Positions 1 to 6,698 of a DNA stretch of 10,697 nucleotides are shown here, piece by piece. The DNA comes from JBDTRY01 sp039931435 (GTDB lineage: Bacteria > Acidobacteriota > Thermoanaerobaculia > Gp7-AA8), in NCBI GenBank assembly GCA_039931435.1, contig JBDTRY010000127.1, positions 1 to 10,697 of the forward strand, written 5' to 3'. The notes below the pieces were generated by a model. The model had not been told where the DNA came from and did no database searches. It saw only the letters and a list, made by a program, of their open reading frames with translations. How positions within the stretch are numbered: the stretch's first letter is position 1; every line of letters starts with the position of its first letter. A program made the translations under genes and the position numbers.

Positions 1-47
1 GTTAAGTGCCCTTACGAGTGGCCCAGTTTTTGGGGTGCAGGCCAGCC

Positions 48-256
48 GTGCGGCCGGTACCCGTGGATATTTCTGACGCTCGAATCCCGGACCGGATGCA
101 CCACCCTCGAGGAATACCGGCCGCATGCCATGCGGCCCTACGAGGTTGCACACTAAGCGTTCAGCGTCCCTTCCAGACCGGCCTGCGTTTCTCCATGAAG
201 GCGTTCAGTCCCTCCGCAGCGTCTTCGGTGTTCATCAGCTCCTCCAGGTAGAGCTG
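48..256. repeat. Direct repeat copy 1 (REP-like hairpin plus enoyl-CoA hydratase gene end)
   Basis: This segment recurs at 364-572 with a constant offset of 316. I count three mismatches over 209 bp (54/370, 67/383 and 71/387), and 72-256 is identical to 388-572. The copy includes a perfect hairpin at 119-137 (8-bp stem GGCCGCAT, loop GCC) and, at 161-256, the last 32 codons (stop included) of the enoyl-CoA hydratase gene that is intact at 477-1235. The left edge falls in the descending arm of a REP-like hairpin and the right edge inside coding sequence. The match stops sharply at both ends, so this is not a simple full-length tandem duplication. Confidence 0.9.
161..256 (-). pseudogene. Duplicated 3' fragment of the enoyl-CoA hydratase gene
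   Basis: The 96 bases are identical to 477-572, the end of the intact enoyl-CoA hydratase gene. Read on the minus strand they encode the same last 31 residues, ending in RRPVWKGR and the TGA stop at 163-161. The homology ends abruptly at 256/572, and the sequence upstream (257 onward) does not continue the reading frame of the gene. There is no start codon context or domain core, so it is a gene remnant carried inside the 209-bp repeat and should not be expressed as an enzyme. Confidence 0.85.
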
Positions 257-296
257 AGTCTTACAAGCGGACGTTCGGCCTGAGCCATGCCAAGTT

Positions 297-312
297 GAAG
301 CTTCGAAGCTTC
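297..312. repeat. 16-bp perfect palindrome
   Basis: GAAGCTTCGAAGCTTC is its own reverse complement. It lies in the 107-bp spacer between the two copies of the long direct repeat and does not recur elsewhere in the window. It has no T-run beside it, so it is not a typical intrinsic terminator. Its role is unknown. Confidence 0.6.
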
Positions 313-341
313 GCCCTTCATGCTCCGCGGTACGTCAGGCG

Positions 342-380
342 CTCGTAGGGCCGCACGGCGGGCGTGCGGTCGGTACCCGT
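342..380 (-). repeat. REP-like unit, inverted orientation
   Basis: The unit contains a hairpin at 351-369 with a 7-bp perfect stem (CCGCACG / CGTGCGG) and a 5-nt loop. Its reverse complement aligns with the unit at 425-461: both share CTCGTAGGGCCGCA, a short loop, TGCGG and CGGTA. The two units face each other across about 45 bp, as in bacterial BIMEs. A half copy of this unit survives near 41-64, at the left edge of the first copy of the direct repeat. Confidence 0.6.
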
Positions 381-572
381 GGCTATATCTGACGCTCGAA
401 TCCCGGACCGGATGCACCACCCTCGAGGAATACCGGCCGCATGCCATGCGGCCCTACGAGGTTGCACACTAAGCGTTCAGCGTCCCTTCCAGACCGGCCT
501 GCGTTTCTCCATGAAGGCGTTCAGTCCCTCCGCAGCGTCTTCGGTGTTCATCAGCTCCTCCAGGTAGAGCTG
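364..572. repeat. Direct repeat copy 2 (overlaps the intact gene end)
   Basis: This is the second copy of the 209-bp repeat seen at 48-256. Here the gene-derived part (477-572) is continuous with the complete enoyl-CoA hydratase gene, so this is the likely parental copy. The part outside the gene (364-476) carries half of one REP-like unit and the whole of another. Confidence 0.9.
425..461 (+). repeat. REP-like unit downstream of the enoyl-CoA hydratase gene
   Basis: A perfect 8-bp stem GGCCGCAT / ATGCGGCC with loop GCC lies at 435-453, between flanks GGAATACC and CTACGAGG. It starts 24 nt after the stop codon of the minus-strand gene ending at 477, so it could protect the 3' end of that mRNA or slow polymerase. 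No T-tract follows on the minus strand, so it is not a canonical Rho-independent terminator. An identical copy is at 109-145. Confidence 0.6.
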
Positions 573-1235
573 CTCCACCTCCGCGAGCTTTTCCTCGAAG
601 TCGTCGGAGGAGGCGAGCCGGAAGGCGCGCTTGGCAAGTCGCAGGGACGACGGACTCTGCCGAAGAAGGCGCTGCAGCCATTCATCGCTGCCACGAGAAA
701 ATTCGGCCTGAGGGAAAACGGCGTTCACCAGTCCGAAGCCGCGTGCGGTCTCGGCACTGATGGCGTCCCCGGTGAGAAGAAGCTCCATCCCCAGTCTGGG
801 CGCCAGCTGCCGCGAGAGTTGAAAAGCGGCCACCGGAGGGAACACTCCGAGGTTGATCTCGGGCTGACCGAAACGGGCCTTGTCCGATGCCAGTACGAAG
901 TCGCAGGCCAGCGCCAGCTCGCATCCGCCGCCGAGGGCAGCACCGTTCACCAGGGCCACAGTAACGAGGCCGGTGCGGTGCAGAAGCCGGAAGCAGTCGT
1001 GAAACCGTCCCAGCATCTCGGCGACCGTTTCGGCACGATGGTCCGGCACGCTGGCCCCGGCAGAAAAGGCCTTCTCCCCGCTGGCGGTGATGACCAGGAG
1101 CGAACGGTCTTCGGGCACTTGCCGCAATGCGGCAAGCAGGTCACCGAGAAGCTCGATATCGAGAATGTGCAGAGGGGCATCGTCGAGGGTGATGCGACAG
1201 ATGTTCGCATCGGTTTCGAAGCGGACTTTGGGCAT
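477..1235 (-). CDS. Enoyl-CoA hydratase/isomerase family protein (dienoyl-CoA hydratase-like)
   Basis: A 252-residue crotonase-fold protein, the usual family length. It should add water to, or isomerise, a double bond of an acyl-CoA in the cytoplasm. The oxyanion-hole segment is KAFSAGAS (55-62). Both catalytic glutamates of classical enoyl-CoA hydratase are present: E106 in GGGCELALACD and E126 in GQPEINLG. The segment FSAGASVPDH, the following helix and GVFPPVAA recall cyclohexa-1,5-diene-1-carbonyl-CoA hydratases more than fatty-acid hydratases, so the substrate may be an alicyclic or aromatic-derived CoA ester. That is recall-based inference, and no other aromatic-degradation gene is visible. 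The ATG at 1235 is preceded by GAGG at about 9 nt. It lies 73 nt downstream of the propeller gene on the same strand and could be co-transcribed. Its last 31 codons and stop are duplicated at 161-256. Confidence 0.9.
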   Translation of the reverse strand: MPKVRFETDANICRITLDDAPLHILDIELLGDLLAALRQVPEDRSLLVITASGEKAFSAGASVPDHRAETVAEMLGRFHDCFRLLHRTGLVTVALVNGAALGGGCELALACDFVLASDKARFGQPEINLGVFPPVAAFQLSRQLAPRLGMELLLTGDAISAETARGFGLVNAVFPQAEFSRGSDEWLQRLLRQSPSSLRLAKRAFRLASSDDFEEKLAEVEQLYLEELMNTEDAAEGLNAFMEKRRPVWKGR

Positions 1236-1308
1236 CGTACGTGTCCTCGTTTTCGTCGCGTGATGATGCAGCAGTGATTCCCACCGAGGTTCGGCTGCGG
1301 CCGGACGA

Positions 1309-4080
1309 TTATATCGGCCGTCTGCGTCCGGGAATCGCTGCCGTAGACCAGATCTCGATCGAATAATCCGTCAACAGATAAATGCGTCCCTCGATGACGA
1401 CGATGGATCGTACCGCAGCAGGGACCGGCGGTGAAGACACAGCATCCCACTGCCCGACTCCGGCAATGCTGAAGATCGAAGGTTGAAACGATCGCCCGGC
1501 AACGATTGCGCAGTTCCCGAAGATGCGCACAGTCTGGTCGAGATAGGAGAGCCGGCCAGAGAGGTCCGCGGTGTACGGGTCCAGCAACTCGGCCGTTTTT
1601 GTCAGAGAAACGCTGCTGTAGCCGTAGAGTCTGTCCCCGAGCGCGTAGATCGTATCCAGGGTGGTGGAGTAGTCGATCGAAACCGGCTTCCCCTCGGAAA
1701 CTCTTGTGCCCAGTACGACGGGATGAAAGGGATCGCCGATGTTGAGGACGCGCACCTCGTCGGGAGTATCGAAGATGGCGAAGGCCCGCGATCCGCTGAC
1801 AGCCGCATCGACAAGCGCGCCCGCGAGCTCGGCAGTCTGTACGAGCCCTCCGCCGGTCACCTGGAAGATGATCGTTTTTTTCTCGCAACCACCACTGAGG
1901 CAGCCTCGCGTGACCCCGGCATACAGTGCGCCTCCGATATTCGTCAGAGAACTCGCCACGAGGTCCGAGCCTTCGTTGATCTGCGTATCGGCGACGACCG
2001 TGCCATTCGATCCGTATCCGGTCAGCCGGCCGGATGTGCTGATGGCGTAGACGATGCCGTCGATCGCAGTAACATCGGCCGGAGTCGCGGACGTGACAAT
2101 GTGCAGGCGAGGGCCGGGCAGGCCATCGCTGGCAACGAGCATGACGTCGATACTGCGGCCGTCGGTCAGCAGAAGCTGCCTACCGCTCGATTTGATCTTC
2201 CTGAAATATCGTTCGGCGCGAGGACTGTCGAGGAGCAAAGGCTGGGTGGTTTCGCCCAGTGCCTTTACCGAGAGGATTCCATCCGCCGCTGCGATTGATA
2301 CGATCTGGCCGCCATCCACAGAGTACGAGAACGCGCCCGGAGAGCCGGGAAGAAGAAACTCTTTCTTCAGCTCGCCCGAATTCAGGTCGCGGATTTCGAG
2401 AGTGTTGGAGGTAAGGAGAAAAACGTCCGAGCCTGTGATCTGAATGTCGCTGTAAAGGTTCGTGTCCGTCCCCGGGACGACACGCGAGGAGGGGGATCCG
2501 GAACGGAAGTCGACAATCTGCAGCCCACGAAACGTGGTCACGGCCGCGCGGCCGTCACTGGAGATCGCCAGGCCGCTGGTTGCCGATCCTTCCAGGGTTG
2601 CCGCGATCGAGGACGAGGCCGGATCGCCCGAAGCAAAATAGCGGATGATGGTGGTCCCGGCGGCGGTGAGATCGGCCATGCCGAGCGCCACTCCCCCCCT
2701 TCCGATCAGTGAAGGTGAAGCATCGGACAGTGCCACGCGCACCGGCGCGCCTGCACCCGAGCTGAGATCGACCTTCCAGATCGAGTGATCACCAAGCACG
2801 GCATAAGCCGATCCGGAAAGGAGAATTGCGGATGCAATGGGAGAGGCGAACGAATCCGTTCGAATGGATGCAGGCGGGGTCGTTCCGATGTCCCACAGCG
2901 TCAGCGTCGGCCCTGAAGAAGCAAGCACACGCGTGCCCGCACCATCCTGCACGACCCAGGTGCCGCCGGATTGTGGCCATTGCGCCGTAAGCGTGAGTAC
3001 CCCAGCCTCGTTCTGTGAATAGCGGCGAAGACCGCCGGCGACGGCTGAAGAAACGACGACATTTCCCAGCGAGAATACCGACGTTGCTCCCTCGACCGGA
3101 TTCACACGCAAAGGGAACGGCGCTTTGAAATCGCGGACGTCATATGTGATCAGGCCCGCATCGCCCGCAGCCACGTACACGGAATTCCCCGCTCCGGTGA
3201 TGCTTTCGATGCGATTGATCGTTCCCGCCGTAAAGGGCACCTCTGTGTCCACGAGCGTGACCGGTCGCGCCGGGTCGAGATAGTCGAGAACACGGAGCCG
3301 GCGGTCGCTCCCTGCGGTGAAGAGGGCGCCTCCCGAAGTGCCAAACGCAAACAGCGAGGGCAATCCGTTGGCGATTCCCACGAACGCCGGGCTACTGCCT
3401 CCTCCCGAGAACACGTTGGTACGCGAGCCGTCCGAGACGTAGAGGCGGTCGCCTACGGCGGTCACGGCCAGGTTCTGCGAGAGGGCGTTGAACTCGCCGA
3501 CCTTCTGGGGAAGGGGAGCGATCTGCAGGGTATAAACGTCTACGGTGTTGTCGCCGTCGGCAACGTAAAGCATCGCGCCGATGTTCGCCAGCCGAAGGGC
3601 AGGTCCGGCGGAGGTGTTCAGATGAGTGGCCACGACCGGGGCCACGGGGTTGAGGAGGTCGAGTTGCAGGACACCCGTGGATGTCGCTGCATAGAGATAG
3701 GGTGGCAGGTAGAGGAGATCGTTGATGGGAAGGGCGAGATTGATACTGCCCGCGATCTGCAGGGCGCGGCCCGATTTCCTGATTGCATAAACGGAAGAAC
3801 CGCTGGCGGCATAAACCAGGATGCCGGCCGCTTCCACGTGACTGGTCGTGCCGGGGATGGCGATGGACGTGATGGCGCGCGGCGGAGAGACGGAGCGATC
3901 GAAGAGGGTCACACCGAAGGAGGTGGCCACCCATAGATCGTTGCCGTCGACGCTGGCATCGAGCGCACTTTCGCGATACGCGCCACCGTAGACCGAACGG
4001 AAGTCGCACTGTGCCATCGCAGTGGCAGAGAGAAGAACCGAAAGAAATAGAGGGACGAGGGAGCGAATCACCGCAACCAT
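1309..4080 (-). CDS. Large secreted beta-propeller (LVIVD-like repeat) protein
   Basis: About 923 residues from the first ATG (4080). The frame stays open to a TTG at 4125, but the ATG start gives a proper signal peptide: MVAVIR, a hydrophobic core PLFLSVLLSA, and a likely signal peptidase I site after AMA (residue 23). A cysteine follows at 25, but the residues before it (AMAQC) do not make a lipobox. The mature part is a long run of short beta-strand repeats of the form hydrophobic-Y-V/A-A-x-G, then D-x-x-x-P-x-x-P, for example LYAATSTGVLQLDLLNPVAP, as in LVIVD and related propellers. It is long enough for two or three propellers. No catalytic motif was found. It is probably a surface or periplasmic binding protein of unknown ligand. 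No clear Shine-Dalgarno precedes the ATG. Confidence 0.8.
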   Translation of the reverse strand: MVAVIRSLVPLFLSVLLSATAMAQCDFRSVYGGAYRESALDASVDGNDLWVATSFGVTLFDRSVSPPRAITSIAIPGTTSHVEAAGILVYAASGSSVYAIRKSGRALQIAGSINLALPINDLLYLPPYLYAATSTGVLQLDLLNPVAPVVATHLNTSAGPALRLANIGAMLYVADGDNTVDVYTLQIAPLPQKVGEFNALSQNLAVTAVGDRLYVSDGSRTNVFSGGGSSPAFVGIANGLPSLFAFGTSGGALFTAGSDRRLRVLDYLDPARPVTLVDTEVPFTAGTINRIESITGAGNSVYVAAGDAGLITYDVRDFKAPFPLRVNPVEGATSVFSLGNVVVSSAVAGGLRRYSQNEAGVLTLTAQWPQSGGTWVVQDGAGTRVLASSGPTLTLWDIGTTPPASIRTDSFASPIASAILLSGSAYAVLGDHSIWKVDLSSGAGAPVRVALSDASPSLIGRGGVALGMADLTAAGTTIIRYFASGDPASSSIAATLEGSATSGLAISSDGRAAVTTFRGLQIVDFRSGSPSSRVVPGTDTNLYSDIQITGSDVFLLTSNTLEIRDLNSGELKKEFLLPGSPGAFSYSVDGGQIVSIAAADGILSVKALGETTQPLLLDSPRAERYFRKIKSSGRQLLLTDGRSIDVMLVASDGLPGPRLHIVTSATPADVTAIDGIVYAISTSGRLTGYGSNGTVVADTQINEGSDLVASSLTNIGGALYAGVTRGCLSGGCEKKTIIFQVTGGGLVQTAELAGALVDAAVSGSRAFAIFDTPDEVRVLNIGDPFHPVVLGTRVSEGKPVSIDYSTTLDTIYALGDRLYGYSSVSLTKTAELLDPYTADLSGRLSYLDQTVRIFGNCAIVAGRSFQPSIFSIAGVGQWDAVSSPPVPAAVRSIVVIEGRIYLLTDYSIEIWSTAAIPGRRRPI

Positions 4081-4204
4081 GGTAAAGGAAGTACTGGTTG
4101 AGAAGAGAAGGAAATGGGTCGTCAAATCGGCAACGCCTGCATTGTGACATCCGGAGCGGACCAGCAGCGGCGGCGCTGAACCAGGGTGAAGAAACTATGA
4201 GCGC

Positions 4205-4309
4205 CGTCATCCCGAGCGAGAGCGAGGGACCCCAGTGGACGGGAGGCACGATCCCTGGGGCACTTACCACCCGCCCCTCTGGGATTCCTCGCTCACGCTC
4301 GGAATGACG
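4205..4309. repeat. REP-like inverted repeat pair, GTCATCC family
   Basis: The left arm (4205-4235) starts CGTCATCCCGAGCGAGAGCG. The right arm (4279-4309) is its near reverse complement and ends GCTCGGAATGACG; I count 27 of 31 positions paired. The spacer is 43 bp. Arm wording (GTCATCC, GAGCG, GCGAGGGA) is shared in outline with the repeats at 10384-10697, so both belong to one broad class of dispersed intergenic repeats. The position between divergent genes excludes a simple terminator role. Confidence 0.75.
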
Positions 4310-4481
4310 CGTTTGCGAATCATCGCTTGTTGAATCCCCAGAGCCGATCTCACAGGACGCCATGTGAGTTTCTTATAAACCGGAGACGGCGCGCCCCCAG
4401 GGAATGACTTCGCGCTGCGAGAATTGTCGGTCGTTGAAGATTCCCGGTTCGGCCACCCGTCGCTTGCGAGGCCCTCGCATT

Positions 4482-4487
4482 TATACT
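4482..4487 (+). promoter_or_regulatory. Candidate -10 box of the BNR protein gene
   Basis: TATACT matches five of six positions of the sigma-70 -10 consensus in a GC-rich context and lies 66 nt upstream of the ATG at 4553. No good -35 is found at 16-18 bp. The perfect inverted repeat at 4465-4479 sits immediately upstream and could be an operator or chance. Weak call. Confidence 0.3.
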
Positions 4488-4552
4488 CACCACGGCGCCG
4501 CGGTAGCGAACGGATCATGCCCGGCGACCACCCGATCGAAGGAAATGCGTCC

Positions 4553-5746
4553 ATGTACCAGCGTCTGCTGCAATCACTCTTGCTCGTCGCCCTGACCATC
4601 CCCGCCGCCTTCATATCTGCCAGCGGTCGCCCGGTCTCCGCCCACGCCTCGCAATGCTTCGCGAAATCAAGGCTCAGCAACGCACCCTCAGGCAGAAGCC
4701 GTCCCTTGCAGCAACCTCAGCGCTGGTGGAGTCCTTCGTGCCCGGTGATCACGGGGACACCTGCGGTGACCTTTTCACTCGACGAAGGCAATACCCTGGC
4801 CACGACCTGCGAGCTGTTCTCTGCGACCGGCTACACCTACGGTCTCGTCGCTCTGGAGACAGCGAACACTCTTCTCGCCGTTCACAACCACACCCTTCTC
4901 CGCTCGGAGGATGCCGGTTGTTCCTGGACGAGCGTGGCCGAACTCGAGGGAGCCGAATTTCCGCCGGCACTCATCGCCGGACATGGGAACCGGGCCTACG
5001 GATGGTCGGACAACGGGCAGTTCTTCTTCAGGGTCGATGGAACGACGGTGACGAAACTGAAGGCCCCGGCCAACCCCATTCTCGGAGCGGCCGTGGATCC
5101 GGCCAATGATGATCGCGTTCGCATCGGTGGCGGCGACTCCACTCTCTGGGAATCGCTGGACGCCGGACAGACCTGGCAGCAGATCGGTACCATCCGCGTC
5201 TCCTCTCCTCTTTACTACCGAATCCTGTTCGACCCATCCAATCTAGAGCACATCGTCGTGGGAACGCTGAACGCCGGCGCATGGGTCACCTTCGACGGCG
5301 GCAGCACGTGGAAAGAGTCTTCTGGGATTTCCAGCGGCGGCCCGGTGAATGTTTTCAACGGCGCCATCTCTCGTGCTGACGGGAACGTGGTCTGGCTGAT
5401 GGCCCTCGACATCCGGCAGTCGGACGCCGGCGAGCCGTCGAGCGGCCGGCACATCTTTCATTCCGTGGACGGTGGCGAATCCTTCGCCGCCGTCGTGGAC
5501 AGGTCCGCCGACGTCAACCTCATCAACGGTCCGGTGATGGCCGCGCACCCTACCAATCCTGATGTCCTCTACTTCGTTTTCGGTACCTACTTTCAGGGCT
5601 ATGGAACGGACCTGTTCCGTTACGACGCAGCCACCCGGGTGCTGAGCAGAAGCCACAGCAACAACGATGACATCAACGCCATCGCTTTCTCCCCTGCCTC
5701 CCCGTCGATAATGTATCTCGGGCTCGAGACAGAACAGATTCGCTGA
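4553..5746 (+). CDS. Exported BNR/Asp-box repeat protein
   Basis: A 397-residue protein from the ATG at 4553, chosen because GAAGGA (4538-4543) lies 9 nt upstream and the protein then opens with a signal peptide (MYQRLLQSLLLVALTIPAAF, likely cleavage around residues 24-33). The frame extends upstream, but without hydrophobic or conserved sequence. Four Asp-boxes of the form S-x-D-x-G-x-T-W are clear: SEDAGCSW (118-125), SLDAGQTW (201-208), TFDGGSTW (246-253) and SVDGGESF (304-311). Such boxes mark the beta-propeller of sialidases, Vps10/sortilin and photosystem assembly proteins. Here the propeller seems to be the whole mature protein. The sialidase arginine triad was not recognisable, so a glycosidase role should not be assumed. 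Binding or surface function is likely. It shares its direction with the exported JAB-like protein 275 nt downstream. Confidence 0.82.
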   Translation: MYQRLLQSLLLVALTIPAAFISASGRPVSAHASQCFAKSRLSNAPSGRSRPLQQPQRWWSPSCPVITGTPAVTFSLDEGNTLATTCELFSATGYTYGLVALETANTLLAVHNHTLLRSEDAGCSWTSVAELEGAEFPPALIAGHGNRAYGWSDNGQFFFRVDGTTVTKLKAPANPILGAAVDPANDDRVRIGGGDSTLWESLDAGQTWQQIGTIRVSSPLYYRILFDPSNLEHIVVGTLNAGAWVTFDGGSTWKESSGISSGGPVNVFNGAISRADGNVVWLMALDIRQSDAGEPSSGRHIFHSVDGGESFAAVVDRSADVNLINGPVMAAHPTNPDVLYFVFGTYFQGYGTDLFRYDAATRVLSRSHSNNDDINAIAFSPASPSIMYLGLETEQIR

Positions 5747-6021
5747 TCATCGCGACGCGAGAATAGCGCTGGAGAGGTCTTGCGGTGAGGTCTGCGGACG
5801 CCGCGCCAGGCACGGAACGGTAAACGCAGCGCAAACTCTGTCAACGGCAATACGCATCGCAGTGAACATCAGAAACGACTCTGCAAAGGTGCTCTTCAGG
5901 CCCTAACCGCTCCTTCCGATAGGCGTATCAGTATCCAAAAGATGCCCTGCACGTGATCGATCGTGCGAACGTCTCCGAAGACCTTCGTAGATTACGTGCA
6001 GCAGCTTCCGGAGGAGGAAGG

Positions 6022-6687
6022 ATGAGTCGCCTGAACGCCGTTGTCGTCCTGTCCATGCTGCTTTCTGCTGTTCCCGCAGTCTCCGCCGAACGAGCGGGCG
6101 CGGACTCCACAGGCCCCATCGAATCGGAGTCATTCACCTCAGGTCCGGCCACTGTCTCCAGCCAAACTCGCAGAACTGAGGCAGCGAAGGAAATCCCCAC
6201 CGCCCTCGTCGAGGACGCCAGGTTTCGAGGAATGCTGAACATTCTCTGGAAGGCAAGCCGGTTCGGAACGACTTGCGAGGAACGAGGGGCCTGGATCATT
6301 CGGGACGCGGACGGAAGCTACTCCTGCCTGCAGGTTCCCGTAACCCATCAGTGCGACGAGCTGTCCTTCTCTCCACTGCGACCACTCAACGCCGTGGCCT
6401 TCGTGCACACACACCCGAACCGCTCCTCAGGAGCCCGCGACAACGACCTCAACGATCAACTGGCGGCTCACCGCATCGGTCTCCCCATGTACACCCTTCA
6501 TCGCCTCGGAGTCTGGAAATACGATCCGCACACGGGAATCACCGGCAGAGAACTCGGAGCTCTCGGCTGGCAGAAAGGACTGGTAGACGCCCGAGGCGGT
6601 TGTCCGGTGATGGGACCCGCCACGCGGCTATCCGACGGCCTGCTACCTCCGGGAGTGCCCATGGTCGTCGTAAAGAACGCCCCGTGA
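6022..6687 (+). CDS. Exported JAB/MPN-fold, DUF4329-like protein
   Basis: A 221-residue protein starting at the ATG at 6022, which directly follows a strong GAGGAGG site (6011-6017). A signal peptide is evident (MSRLNAVVVLSMLLSAVPAVSA, cleavage near 22). The domain spans about 75-170. E86 or E87 in CEERGAWI and the turn DADGSYSC come first, then VHTHPN (H129, H131) and D142. The spacing H-x-H-x7-R-x2-D is that of the JAMM zinc motif, with arginine (R139) in place of the usual serine. The continuation GLPMYTLHRLGVWKYDPHTG is typical of DUF4329 domains (similar to RHS/toxin-associated JAB-like domains) by my recollection. It may be a zinc hydrolase acting outside the cytoplasm, or an inactive relative. 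The C-terminal 50 residues are unassigned. It ends 11 nt from the stop of the convergent FAD-enzyme gene. Confidence 0.72.
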   Translation: MSRLNAVVVLSMLLSAVPAVSAERAGADSTGPIESESFTSGPATVSSQTRRTEAAKEIPTALVEDARFRGMLNILWKASRFGTTCEERGAWIIRDADGSYSCLQVPVTHQCDELSFSPLRPLNAVAFVHTHPNRSSGARDNDLNDQLAAHRIGLPMYTLHRLGVWKYDPHTGITGRELGALGWQKGLVDARGGCPVMGPATRLSDGLLPPGVPMVVVKNAP

Positions 6688-6698
6688 CCGGACGCGGA

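Larger units (their letters stand above)
4081..4552. other. Divergent intergenic region between two exported-protein genes
   Basis: This 472-bp gap separates the minus-strand propeller gene from the plus-strand BNR gene, so it must hold promoters for both. The middle is occupied by the REP-like inverted repeat at 4205-4309. On the plus side a TATACT at 4482-4487 is a candidate -10 box without a good -35. Just upstream of it is a perfect 6-bp stem, TGCGAG-GCC-CTCGCA, at 4465-4479. On the minus side I found no convincing promoter. No small open reading frame with a ribosome binding site stood out. Confidence 0.5.

Noticed and set aside
435..453. Intrinsic terminator for the enoyl-CoA hydratase gene
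   Set aside because: The stem is perfect but no T-run follows on the minus strand and the same hairpin recurs as part of a REP-like family.
6..567. Two similar small plus-strand frames (6-251 and 364-567)
   Set aside because: They resemble each other only because both lie in the 209-bp direct repeat; the frames run through hairpins and antisense to the hydratase gene end.
441..1277. Long open frame on the plus strand opposite the enoyl-CoA hydratase gene
   Set aside because: It is fully antisense to a gene with catalytic motifs; its product is low-complexity, rich in G, H, Q and R, with no domain. Long antisense frames are expected in GC-rich genes.
1483..2298. 271-residue open frame opposite the propeller gene
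   Set aside because: Antisense shadow of a real gene with signal peptide and repeats; no recognisable domain and no convincing ribosome site.
4120..4125. TTGACG as a -35 box for the propeller gene, or TTG as its start codon
   Set aside because: No acceptable -10 lies 16-18 bp away, and starting at the TTG would place 15 extra residues before a complete signal peptide.
3392..4363. Overlapping minus-strand frame covering the start of the propeller gene and the inverted repeat
   Set aside because: It reads through the REP-like element and then a shifted frame of the propeller gene; arginine- and serine-rich product without a domain.
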